DNA from: a virus
IMG/VR virus record: IMGVR_UViG_3300044703_000140
Span: 1 to 24,022 of that record
Strand: one strand, 5' to 3'
Length of the DNA stretch: 24,022 nt
Part shown: positions 1 to 6,334 of the stretch, in pieces
Position numbering within the stretch: position 1 is the first letter of the stretch
How the letters are laid out: every line of letters starts with the position of its first letter
Program-made: the position numbers and the translations under genes
Notes under the pieces: generated by a model
Told to the model about the DNA's origin: nothing
Seen by the model: the letters and a program-made list of their open reading frames with translations, nothing else
Database searches by the model: none

Positions 1-276
1 TCACTGCCGACGTTCCCCCTGCGCTTCGAGCTCGGCGCGGAACAGTTCGTGGGCGGCCCGTTCCAGCACGAAGTTCTCCGGGTGCTGCTCGACGTGCTCC
101 AGCGTGAATTCACCGTACTGGCGGCCATCGACGTACACCGTGTACGAGCCGGGCTCCCACGGGTGATCGTCGATCGACACACGCTGGCCATCGAGGCCGA
201 AGGCGTGCACCTCCACACTTTCCCCGTCGGGCCTGTCGGCCGGGAACTCGCGCAGCATGTCACCGATATTTGTCAT
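1..276 (-). CDS. Hypothetical protein, 91 aa
   Basis: I do not recognise this protein. It is small and acidic with no membrane segment or signal peptide. The middle (about residues 40-60) alternates Tyr, Val and Gly residues in a way that suggests a short beta sheet, and the last 25 residues look helical. The ATG start overlaps the stop of the upstream gene (ATGA, 273-276), so it is translationally coupled to the small membrane protein before it and is probably last in the integrase transcript seen here. The stop codon lies exactly at the window edge, so the gene is complete. The overlap and the lack of a better ORF on either strand make it a likely real gene, but no function can be assigned. 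Confidence 0.6.
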   Translation of the reverse strand: MTNIGDMLREFPADRPDGESVEVHAFGLDGQRVSIDDHPWEPGSYTVYVDGRQYGEFTLEHVEQHPENFVLERAAHELFRAELEAQGERRQ

Positions 277-554
277 GAATCTGTCCTCTCCTCGTCGGAA
301 ATGTCCACCGCACGGCCGTACCGGCGTTCGAGCCGATCGGCCTTCTCATCGAACTCGTCGGCTGCGATGGTCAGCGTGGCCGCGTGGGCAAAGTCGTTGC
401 CGAGCTGGGCGATCGTGGCGTACGCGCGGTCCCGGCGAGCCGCAGCGCGGTAGCTGACGGCCTCATTCCGGCGGCTCTCTCGGGCACAGCGTCGGACGTA
501 CACCAACACGGTCACGGCTACGCAGAGGGCGAGGACGGCAAAGGTCGAATCCAT
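273..554 (-). CDS. Small membrane-anchored protein, 93 aa
   Basis: An N-terminal hydrophobic stretch (about residues 4-20) is followed directly by Arg residues (YVRRCARESRR). That fits a single N-terminal membrane anchor with the rest in the cytoplasm. Residues 35-85 are Ala/Arg/Glu-rich and probably form a helix or coiled coil. An SD-like GAGGTG lies about 11 bases before the ATG. The stop overlaps the next gene's start by four bases and the upstream gene ends 22 bases away, so it belongs to the integrase-led operon. The family is not recognised. Small one-pass proteins are common cargo in actinobacterial prophages and integrative elements, but a role would be a guess. Confidence 0.6.
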   Translation of the reverse strand: MDSTFAVLALCVAVTVLVYVRRCARESRRNEAVSYRAAARRDRAYATIAQLGNDFAHAATLTIAADEFDEKADRLERRYGRAVDISDEERTDS

Positions 555-576
555 CAGCTACTTCACCTCGAGGATT

Positions 577-1134
577 TCAGTGGCTGTCGAGCCAGAGCTG
601 CAGCTCGCGGCCGGTGACCTTCAGGCCGCTCGGCAGCTCGACCGTCTCGTCCGGGTTGAGGTTCGTCCCGCTGAACTCCCGGATCGCCTTGGCGTCTTCG
701 GCAGTGAGCTGGTGGGCGTGCAACGGTCCAGGAGTGGCCGGCGTGGACTCGGCGGCATCCGATTCGGCAAGGTCGTCGTCGCGCTCCCGGTAATGGGAGT
801 CGTGGGCCGAGCGCAGGATCTCTTGCGTCCGCAGCGGCGCGTCGGCGAGGCTGCGCCCCGAGGACTCGTAGAGCTCCAGCGCCGATTGCGATTGACGGCT
901 CCGTGCTTGACCAGCATGGGCGCCGGTTTCGAGCTCCTGGTCGGCGCGGGCCGTGCCCTCCTTGCGCCACCGACGAACGCGCACGGCGTTCAGCGCGAGC
1001 CAGACGAGGACACCGATGGCGGCACCAGCGAGCACCCCGAAGAGGCTGCTCCATGTCCAGCCGAGCAGCAGCCCGACGAGCGCCAGATACACGATGATCC
1101 CGGCGATCACCCCTGGCGTGAACTTGAACCTCAC
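577..1134 (-). CDS. Two-helix membrane protein, 185 aa
   Basis: Residues about 9-28 and 32-50 are two closely spaced hydrophobic segments, followed by a basic RVRRWRK stretch. This fits a membrane hairpin with a long cytoplasmic C-terminus. Residues 60-150 are polar, rich in Ala, Glu and Asp, and probably partly disordered. A short ordered C-terminal part (about 143-185) ends in a helix. The GTG start at 1134 is chosen because AGGAG lies just upstream. The gene starts 31 bases after the integrase stop, on the same strand. No family is recognised. The overlapping ORFs on the opposite strand and in another minus frame look like GC-driven shadows. Confidence 0.65.
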   Translation of the reverse strand: MRFKFTPGVIAGIIVYLALVGLLLGWTWSSLFGVLAGAAIGVLVWLALNAVRVRRWRKEGTARADQELETGAHAGQARSRQSQSALELYESSGRSLADAPLRTQEILRSAHDSHYRERDDDLAESDAAESTPATPGPLHAHQLTAEDAKAIREFSGTNLNPDETVELPSGLKVTGRELQLWLDSH

Positions 1135-1165
1135 GATCTCCTGCTTTCGTTGGTGGTGAACGGTT

Positions 1166-2356
1166 TCATCGTTGTGGCATCCCGGCGTGCACCACGCCGG
1201 AGACCACCACGCCGGGCGCTCGGGCCGGGTCGCTGCCGAGACCGAGGTAGGTCTCGGTGACCTCGATGGACGAGTGTCCCAGCCAGTCCCGGATCTCGGT
1301 GATCAGCGCCCCATTGCGGTACGCCTCCTGCGCGGCGAAGTGCCGGAACTGGTGCAGGTGCAGGGTTTTAGCCAGCGGCGCCAGCTCCCGCGCGGCGGCC
1401 CGGATGACCGGGTCGGCCGACTCGGGGTTGAGCAGCTTGCACAGCCTCCGCACCAGCGACGTGAGGCCGCCGGGCGTGAGCCGCTTCCCGCTGGCCGTGG
1501 TGAACAGCGGCTGCTCGGACCGGCGACTCGAGACCTGGCCGAGCACCGCGACCTCGGTGGTGGTGTCCGGCGCGACACGGGTCGGCAAGTAGGTGTCGAT
1601 CGCGTCCATCTCGGCGTCGGGTACGCGGACCCAGCGTTTTTTCGAGCCCTTGCCGTGCACGTAGAACTCGGGGACGCCGTGGCGGCCGGTGCGGTACAGG
1701 TCGGGGATGTCCAGGCCGCACAGCTCGTCGGCGCGCAGGGCGGTGGCGGCGAGCGTGGCCACGATCGCCTGGTTGCGTTCGCGCTGGTCGGTGGGGTCGC
1801 AGGAGGCGGCCACGCCGAGCGCGCGGACCTGGCCGATGGTGAGCGCGACGGTCGGCTTGTCCGGCTGTTTGCTGGTCAGGCCGAGGTTCTTGCGCTCCTG
1901 TCGGGTCAGCAGGTCATCGGGGTTGATCGTCGTGAGCTTCCGACGCCGCATCATCTGGTACCAGGAGCGCACGGTGCCCAGCCGCTGGCGGGCAGTGCCG
2001 TTCGAGTCGCCTGCCTCGCGCAGGAACAGCAGCCAGGCTTTGAACGAAATCTCGGTGATGTCGGTGAACGGGTTGAAGCCGTAGCTCACACACCACCGGA
2101 AGAACGCCTGCTGGACGTCGTCGTTCGAGCGACGGCCGAAGTTGTGATCCTTCTGCGGTCGCCAGCTCTGCTCGGCCGAGGGGATGCCGAGGTTCGTGGC
2201 GTACCCGCTGAGGGTGCCGAACTTGGTGAAACTGCCCTTGAGCCAGGTGAGCGATTCGTCGACGGCGAGCCGCACCCAGTCCGGTTCGACGTATTCGGCT
2301 ACGTCCGTCTCGTCCGGGTCAAGGTGCTCGGTTTGCACCAATTCACTAACGGTCAC
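1166..2356 (-). CDS. int: Tyrosine recombinase / integrase
   Basis: A complete 396-aa tyrosine recombinase that would integrate or excise the element by site-specific strand exchange. The N-terminal core-binding (SAM-like) domain covers roughly residues 30-145. The catalytic domain, about 170-375, shows the expected residues: Arg208 in ALRADEL, a Lys in GKGSKK (236-240), His335-x-x-Arg338 in HQFRH, His361 in LGHSS and the nucleophile Tyr370 in ETYLGL. Length is normal for phage and actinobacterial integrases and nothing looks broken. The GTG start at 2356 has only a weak SD. Promoter-like elements lie 90-120 bases upstream in the AT-rich divergent region. Three small genes follow on the same strand. 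No excisionase of a known type is recognisable nearby. Confidence 0.95.
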   Translation of the reverse strand: MTVSELVQTEHLDPDETDVAEYVEPDWVRLAVDESLTWLKGSFTKFGTLSGYATNLGIPSAEQSWRPQKDHNFGRRSNDDVQQAFFRWCVSYGFNPFTDITEISFKAWLLFLREAGDSNGTARQRLGTVRSWYQMMRRRKLTTINPDDLLTRQERKNLGLTSKQPDKPTVALTIGQVRALGVAASCDPTDQRERNQAIVATLAATALRADELCGLDIPDLYRTGRHGVPEFYVHGKGSKKRWVRVPDAEMDAIDTYLPTRVAPDTTTEVAVLGQVSSRRSEQPLFTTASGKRLTPGGLTSLVRRLCKLLNPESADPVIRAAARELAPLAKTLHLHQFRHFAAQEAYRNGALITEIRDWLGHSSIEVTETYLGLGSDPARAPGVVVSGVVHAGMPQR

Positions 2357-2384
2357 CGGTAGTCACTTTCAGTAGTAGTTGAGC

Positions 2385-2499
2385 CTTGAACTTCTTGGTG
2401 ACGCATTCAAGATCAACAACGTTCAAATAACACGACTTATCTATAACATAGCCTAATTGCCCTACTTAGTCTAGTTAGACAACATCGTACGGTTTGAAC
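2385..2499. repeat. Four TTGAAC-like boxes beside the integrase
   Basis: The integrase upstream region holds four near-identical heptamers in both orientations: CTTGAAC (2385-2391), ATTCAAG (2405-2411, inverted), GTTCAAA (2421-2427, inverted) and TTTGAAC (2493-2499). The stretch is much richer in A/T than the rest of the window. Short repeats of this kind next to an integrase may be arm-type integrase sites or operator sites. Which one applies cannot be decided from sequence alone. Confidence 0.4.
2445..2473 (-). promoter_or_regulatory. Candidate integrase promoter with overlapping operator
   Basis: Read on the minus strand, TAGACT (2473-2468) and TATGTT (2450-2445) each match the sigma-70 -35 and -10 consensus at four of six positions, with a 17-base spacer. 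The inverted repeat GTCTAGTTAGAC (2469-2480) covers the -35 element and could be an operator. TATAGA (2445-2440) is an alternative -10. The 5' leader to the GTG start would be roughly 80 bases. Confidence 0.4.
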
Positions 2500-2562
2500 G
2501 GTCCGTACGGATCACTCGAACTGGTGAATGCTCGTAGATCACGACTGTTGTACGGTTCGCTC
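2486..2562 (+). promoter_or_regulatory. Antitoxin-gene promoter/operator with CGTACG boxes
   Basis: The segment has three related boxes: TCGTACGGT (2485-2493), CCGTACGG (2503-2510, a perfect palindrome) and TTGTACGGTT (2548-2557). TACGGT at 2551-2556 fits the actinobacterial -10 pattern TAnnnT and lies six bases before the ATG at 2563. There is no SD, so a leaderless transcript is likely. TGAACGGTCC (2495-2504) recurs as TGAACGGACC just inside the gene (2567-2576). Autoregulation by the antitoxin-like product is a reasonable inference. Confidence 0.45.
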
Positions 2563-2877
2563 ATGGTGAACGGACCAACTGAACTGTTCGATGGCGTCGA
2601 CCTAACGGCCACCGACTTCGTGAGCCGCCGCACCGATGTGGCGTTCTTCGTCAACGCGGGCAACACCGCGTTCGTGACCATCAACGGCAAGCGGCGCTTC
2701 GCGCTCGTGCCCGTCGAGATCGGCGAAGACCACCTCGCCCGGCACCAGGCCGAAGCCGCGGCCGCCGACGAGGCCGGCACTGACGACAGCCCCGGCGGGC
2801 AGCTGCACGAGATCCACGGCCCGCGCACCGGCGCCGCCTTCGAGTCCGTGCCGACCGGCACCACGAACAACGCGTGA
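2563..2877 (+). CDS. Phd/YefM-like antitoxin, orphan
   Basis: A 104-aa protein whose first half resembles the DNA-binding part of Phd/YefM antitoxins: a TATDFVSRRTD segment followed by the strand-turn-strand FVTINGKRRFALVPVEI, which corresponds to the family pattern of a repeated strand, a GK turn and ALVPxE. The C-terminal half (from about residue 60) is Ala/Asp/Gly-rich and likely disordered, as expected of a toxin-binding tail. Family members repress their own operon and neutralise a toxin such as Doc, YoeB or a PIN RNase. No toxin-like gene follows, since the next ORF begins 156 bases on. It may therefore work as a stand-alone regulator of the element. ATG 2563 is preferred over TTG 2494 because a TAnnnT -10 sits six bases before it. 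Confidence 0.65.
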   Translation: MVNGPTELFDGVDLTATDFVSRRTDVAFFVNAGNTAFVTINGKRRFALVPVEIGEDHLARHQAEAAAADEAGTDDSPGGQLHEIHGPRTGAAFESVPTGTTNNA

Positions 2878-3033
2878 TGATCGAGTTTCCGCCGAGCACG
2901 CGGCTTCCACACGGACCGTGCTGATGGCGCGGACCTCGGCGACATCCTGACGGCGGCACGCCCCTTTGACCACCGTCGCCGAAAGGGCGGCGGTTACCCC
3001 GAGAAACACCTACTCACCAGGGAAGGCCCTCCC

Positions 3034-3321
3034 ATGACCATCGTTGACGAAACCTCACCACCACCGGCGACGACCTCGAAGCAGTTGTCGGTACCGGGAA
3101 GCGTGATCCCGGCATCCCGCAAGTCCAAGGCCAAGGTCCCCGAGCAGCCGCGCCCTGAGCCGACGGTCAGGCTCGTCGTCGAGCTGACACAGACTCAGGC
3201 GGCATCACTGGCGAACTCGTCGTTCGTCGTCACCTCGGCTTCGGAGCAGCGGTCCATCGTCGCAGCCGAGACCGGGCTGCGGGCAGTGAAAGTCGCACTG
3301 CTGAAGGTCATCGGCTTCTGA
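3034..3321 (+). CDS. Hypothetical protein, 95 aa
   Basis: Not recognised. Residues 1-45 are Pro/Ser/Thr/Lys-rich and look disordered. Residues 46-95 form a compact region (VRLVVELTQTQAASLANSS) that looks like strand-helix-helix, ending in a hydrophobic helix. There is no membrane segment. The ATG has a good SD (GGGAAGG, about 3019-3025). The gene lies alone between the antitoxin-like gene and a strong terminator hairpin that starts ten bases after its stop, so it closes the first plus-strand transcript. Confidence 0.6.
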   Translation: MTIVDETSPPPATTSKQLSVPGSVIPASRKSKAKVPEQPRPEPTVRLVVELTQTQAASLANSSFVVTSASEQRSIVAAETGLRAVKVALLKVIGF

Positions 3322-3330
3322 TGTTCCCCA

Positions 3331-3393
3331 GCGCAGACGAGTCCGGCTCCCGGAGCCGTATCAAGCTGCTTCGGGAGCCGGACCCGTCTGTGC
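3331..3393 (+). terminator. Strong hairpin terminator
   Basis: The arms 3331-3352 and 3372-3393 pair at 20 of 22 positions (core GTCCGGCTCCCG with CGGGAGCCGGAC) around a 19-base loop. There is no long T run, which is usual for high-GC actinobacteria. Two small hairpins follow: TCCGC-TTTC-GCGGA (about 3418-3431) and CTCCGC-ATGT-GCGGAG (3476-3491). Apart from these, 3394-3608 shows no credible gene. The hairpin separates the antitoxin-like unit from the next operon. Confidence 0.7.
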
Positions 3394-3608
3394 GTCGCAA
3401 TCCACGTGCTCAGCGCTTTCCGCTTTCGCGGAGTCGAAACCTCTTCGGTCGTGACCGGACAGGTCGTCGGTTCACCTCCGCATGTGCGGAGAAATGGAGC
3501 AACACCGACTAGCTGAACACGCCGTCGTCAGCATACAAGTCGGCACCGACACTTTCGGCGTTACGCGGCACTCCTCCCCCAAGTCAGCTACACGAGAAGG
3601 GACGGTCG

Positions 3609-4058
3609 GTGGGAAACACAGCCGACGCGACAGCACGGGCAGACCAGCGGCATGTCGTGGAGACGTTGGTCTGGATGCTCGAACTCAGCGCACGAGCAGG
3701 TCTCTCGCCGATCGAATGGACGGTGCCGACCTGGCGCTGCCTCACCGGCAACGTCGTGTCGCAGCAGGGCGAGTCCGTCGGCGTCCTGTGGCAGCAATGG
3801 GCCGACATGCTCAGCGGGCAGTTCCGCGAGACCGAACCAGCGAAACGGATCGTCGACGACACCGGATCCACTCTGCTGGAGGGCAGCTGGACGGCCCAGG
3901 CGACGAGCCAGACGGTGATCACGCTGCGAGCGAGGATTCCGAAGGCATACCAGCCTCCCGGCCTCGAGGACGTCCAGCGCGAAGAACTTCGCTCGGTCAC
4001 CGAGCGGTTACCCGATACGGTTGCCCGGCTGGAAGCCGCTCACCAACCCAGGAGCTGA
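3609..4058 (+). CDS. Hypothetical protein, 149 aa
   Basis: Not recognised. A soluble protein with mixed composition: a helical N-terminal part (about residues 10-30) with Trp and Leu residues, a central region with several Trp (WRC, WQQWADML) and a beta-rich stretch near 100-112 (QTVITLRARIP). The GTG start at 3609 follows GAAGGGA, a usable SD. The stop lies five bases before the start of the lipoprotein gene, and the SD of that gene is inside this one's last codons, so the two are coupled. No motif suggests an enzymatic role. Confidence 0.6.
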   Translation: MGNTADATARADQRHVVETLVWMLELSARAGLSPIEWTVPTWRCLTGNVVSQQGESVGVLWQQWADMLSGQFRETEPAKRIVDDTGSTLLEGSWTAQATSQTVITLRARIPKAYQPPGLEDVQREELRSVTERLPDTVARLEAAHQPRS

Positions 4059-4063
4059 CCATC

Positions 4064-4417
4064 GTGCGCACCGCCACGTCCATCCTCACCGCCGCCATCA
4101 CGGCCCTGCTGCTCTCCGCCTGCAGCTCGACCAGCTCGCCGACGCCGGCGGCCGCGCCGGACCCGAAGTCCGAGTGGACGAAAGCCATGCAGGACGCCGG
4201 GTTCGTGCCGAACGCGCCACATACCTACGACGAGATGTTCGGTTCGTCGAAAGCCTTCTGCGGCGCCGGTTCCGCACTGGCCATCTCGGGGCTCGCCCGC
4301 ACCGCGCTCGACCCGTCCCAGACGGACACCACGGCGATGCCAGCCCGCGGGAAGAACCCCGACGAAGCGGCCACCGTGTATGGCAACGCCACCTGGAAAT
4401 GGTCCTGCGGTCACTGA
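4064..4417 (+). CDS. Small lipoprotein, 117 aa
   Basis: The N-terminus is a lipoprotein signal peptide: MRTATS, a hydrophobic core (about residues 7-17) and the lipobox LSAC with the lipidated Cys at residue 20. A short Ser/Thr/Pro/Ala-rich linker follows. The mature domain (about 40-117) has two Cys (FCGAG and the WSCGH end) that could form an exported disulfide. It should sit on the outer face of the cell membrane. The GTG start is chosen because AGGAG lies about nine bases upstream and the signal peptide begins there; the longer in-frame extension is a shadow. The family is not identified. Surface lipoproteins on mobile elements sometimes act in exclusion, but that is speculation here. Confidence 0.75.
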   Translation: MRTATSILTAAITALLLSACSSTSSPTPAAAPDPKSEWTKAMQDAGFVPNAPHTYDEMFGSSKAFCGAGSALAISGLARTALDPSQTDTTAMPARGKNPDEAATVYGNATWKWSCGH

Positions 4418-4448
4418 AACTCCCTACTGTGAAAGGAAGCACTCCCGA

Positions 4449-4478
4449 ATGTTCCAGAAATCCACGGCCGCGCGATGA
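4449..4478 (+). CDS. Nine-codon leader ORF (MFQKSTAAR)
   Basis: ATG 4449 opens a nine-residue ORF. Its TGA (4476-4478) overlaps the ATG of the next gene (4475-4477) as ATGA. An SD-like AGGAAG lies about ten bases upstream of 4449, whereas the downstream gene has none of its own. The arrangement suggests that translation of this short ORF delivers ribosomes to the next start. It could also be chance. Confidence 0.35.
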   Translation: MFQKSTAAR

Positions 4479-4861
4479 CCGATCCCCGCAATCAGCTCGG
4501 CGACACAGTCGCAACAGTTGCACAGTCTATTGTGGACAAACTCGCTGAAAACCCGTTGCCCGGTAAGGGATCATACCCGCTCGCTGAGGTTCTCCAGGTC
4601 CTCCGCAACGCTCAGGACAAGCTGAATCGGGCACTGGCCGCGTATCCGCGCACCCTCGTCTTTGCGGCCGACGGGAAGCGGGACCAGCTCAACCGCCCGC
4701 TCGCCGAGCTTCTCGCCACACTGGCCCGCGTTCTGGTTACTTACCACGGCCTCGACGACGTCCCGGACAGCGTCGTTCGCAACACGCTTCACAAGGACCT
4801 GCTCGCGTTGCGCGGCAATGCCCACGGCGCCCTGGGTGCCGCCACTAGCGAAATGCAGTAG
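4475..4861 (+). CDS. Hypothetical helical protein, 128 aa
   Basis: Not recognised. Almost entirely helical by composition, with Leu/Ala heptad-like stretches around residues 35-60 (PLAEVLQVLRNAQDKLNRAL) and 75-95 (LNRPLAELLATLARVLVTY). No membrane segment and no Cys. The start has no SD but overlaps the stop of a nine-codon ORF, so it may be read by coupling. The gene at 5196 encodes a protein of similar size that is also all-helical with Leu-rich repeats, so the two may be distant relatives; I cannot show this by eye. Confidence 0.6.
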   Translation: MTDPRNQLGDTVATVAQSIVDKLAENPLPGKGSYPLAEVLQVLRNAQDKLNRALAAYPRTLVFAADGKRDQLNRPLAELLATLARVLVTYHGLDDVPDSVVRNTLHKDLLALRGNAHGALGAATSEMQ

Positions 4862-4890
4862 CCACAACAAAGGGAAGGAGCGAAATTCCT

Positions 4891-5169
4891 GTGACGACCG
4901 AGGTCACCAACGACGCCGTAGCACCCGAACTCGACCCCGCTCGGATGCTGTGCGACTCCTCCACCGGCAAGTCCTACCGCGCCGACGATCCCAACATCAC
5001 CGTCCGCGCGCGGTTTGCACCGACCAGCAACACCGTGTGGGACCTGGTCGGCCAAAAGCTCCTGTGCCTCGTCTGTACCCGCTGGACCGACGCGATGAAA
5101 TTCCCGCGCTGGCAACGTCTTCTCGGTCGCATCGAGTGCGAGCACTGCGGCGACATCCTCCAACCATGA
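4891..5169 (+). CDS. Small zinc-ribbon-like protein, 92 aa
   Basis: Two CxxC pairs in the second half (LCLVC at about residues 58-62 and CEHC at about 84-87) could bind one zinc ion as a zinc ribbon. The first pair is flanked by aromatic and basic residues (TRWTD, KFPRW). Small proteins of this type often bind nucleic acid or another protein. The GTG start follows a strong SD (GGAAGGAG, about 4871-4878). The stop overlaps an ATG at 5166 in the ATGA form. The family itself is not recognised and the zinc site is inferred from spacing only. Confidence 0.65.
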   Translation: MTTEVTNDAVAPELDPARMLCDSSTGKSYRADDPNITVRARFAPTSNTVWDLVGQKLLCLVCTRWTDAMKFPRWQRLLGRIECEHCGDILQP

Positions 5170-5195
5170 ACTCGAACCCCAAGGAACAACCACCG

Positions 5196-5645
5196 ATGTC
5201 GGATCAGCAAGCCGCCCAACGCACCGCGGAGCACGTGATCGGCGAACTCTGGCCCTACGACGGCCCGATGTCGCCCGAGCAGTCGATCGCCGCGGCCGAG
5301 GCGATCGAGCAGCTGACTCGGTACCTGGCGCACGCTCTCAACCCCGTTAACCGATCGAATGCCGTCCCGCTCGACGGGACCTTCGCGACCGTCCTGCGCA
5401 GCCTCGGAGGCTCTGCCGCGAACCTGCTGCAGCTGCTGGACAACCTCCGCCTGCACGTCGAAGCCGCCGGCAATCTCGGCGAGGTCGTCGACGACCGCGG
5501 GTACCCGCCCGCCGAGTCCGCGGACACCATCGCCGCCGACATCATGTCCGCCCGAGCAGGATTGCACCCACTGAATCGCAATCTCAACAGCGCCGCCGCT
5601 CATGCCTCCCACCTGGAGCTGACGAGGAAGAAGACGAGCAGTTGA
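5196..5645 (+). CDS. Hypothetical helical protein, 149 aa
   Basis: Not recognised. Predominantly helical and acidic, with Leu-rich segments around residues 30-50 and 68-90 (LLQLLDNLRLHVEAAG). ATG 5196 is chosen because AAGGAAC lies nine bases upstream. ATG 5166, which overlaps the previous stop as ATGA, would add ten polar residues and remains possible. The final TGA overlaps the TTG start of the next gene. It sits in a chain of coupled genes running from 3609 to 6082 and is probably made in fixed ratio with its neighbours. Confidence 0.6.
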   Translation: MSDQQAAQRTAEHVIGELWPYDGPMSPEQSIAAAEAIEQLTRYLAHALNPVNRSNAVPLDGTFATVLRSLGGSAANLLQLLDNLRLHVEAAGNLGEVVDDRGYPPAESADTIAADIMSARAGLHPLNRNLNSAAAHASHLELTRKKTSS

Positions 5646-6082
5646 GCCGCGCCGCGCACGAGCATCCGCAGCCGCCGATCCCGCCGCTGGACACCAGCAT
5701 GTACGGCAAAGACGGTGAGACCGAGCCGACGCCGATCGCCGCGCTGCTCGCGGCCGCGGTCGCCGGGTGCAAGCAGTGCTACCGGACTCAGTTGATGGCG
5801 GTGGCGGCCAGCCCGATCCTCGTTGCGCACCTGGCGGCGTGCGGCTACCTGGTGCTCAAGACGCGGGCCGAGCGCACCGGCGTGCCGGTGCCGGAGGTCA
5901 AGGAGCTGGCCGAGACCTACGTCAGCACCACGGCCGCGATGTTCGCCGCGTTCTCGCTGGATGCCTTCTCGCACGCGCTGCTGTTCGCGGAGAACGCCGA
6001 ACCGGCGAAACTGCGGGCCTCGGCGAAGGAGACGGCGGCGCTGTTCGTGGACTACATGAAGTCGGGTGAGGCGTTTGCCTGA
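5642..6082 (+). CDS. Hypothetical protein, 146 aa
   Basis: Not recognised. After a Pro-rich N-terminus (residues 8-30) the protein is Ala-rich and helical. It has a CKQC pair at about residues 43-46 and another Cys near 67, close enough to form a small metal or disulfide site. The central helix is moderately hydrophobic but interrupted, so a membrane segment is unlikely. The TTG start overlaps the preceding stop (TTGA, 5642-5645) and GAGGAAGAAG lies upstream. It is the last gene of this coupled group; a 252-base gap with a promoter candidate follows. Confidence 0.55.
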   Translation: MSRAAHEHPQPPIPPLDTSMYGKDGETEPTPIAALLAAAVAGCKQCYRTQLMAVAASPILVAHLAACGYLVLKTRAERTGVPVPEVKELAETYVSTTAAMFAAFSLDAFSHALLFAENAEPAKLRASAKETAALFVDYMKSGEAFA

Positions 6083-6117
6083 ATCCCAGTGCTCAGACCT
6101 TGCTCACGGTGTGCCGG

Positions 6118-6146
6118 TGGAAACTGTCGGTGTCTGCCGCTATCGT
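6118..6146 (+). promoter_or_regulatory. Candidate promoter for the 6335-8645 genes
   Basis: TGGAAA (6118-6123) and TATCGT (6141-6146) each match the -35 and -10 consensus at four of six positions, with a 17-base spacer. Transcription would start near 6153 and leave a 5' leader of about 180 bases before the ATG at 6335. The preceding operon ends at 6082, so a new promoter is expected here. Confidence 0.4.
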
Positions 6147-6154
6147 GATGCGCA

Positions 6155-6177
6155 GAGCCGCGTTGCTGTGGCGGCTC
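6155..6177 (+). other. Hairpin in the 6335 leader
   Basis: GAGCCGC (6155-6161) pairs perfectly with GCGGCTC (6171-6177) around a nine-base loop, at the predicted 5' end of the leader. A smaller CCCTTCGGG stem follows near 6220, and a CGGCGGGT/ACCTGCCG pair near 6295-6320. It could end readthrough from 6082 or form part of a structured leader. I do not recognise a known riboswitch class. Confidence 0.35.
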
Positions 6178-6334
6178 CAGCTCCGCCGATTTGGTGACCC
6201 ACGCACCCGGCAGGAGTGAAGCCCTTCGGGTACGCAGCGGATTCCCAGAAATTCAGCTGTAGCAACGTTTTCTGCCGTGACGACACCGAACACACGGCGG
6301 GTACGTGGGACCTGCCGGGACCGGGTAGTCCGTC

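Noticed and set aside
2357-2562. tRNA gene as integration target beside the integrase
   Set aside because: No cloverleaf or T-loop sequence is visible here or elsewhere in the window.
6083-6334. Known riboswitch (cobalamin, ydaO-type or guanidine) in the leader
   Set aside because: None of the conserved boxes I know for these classes can be found; only generic hairpins are visible.
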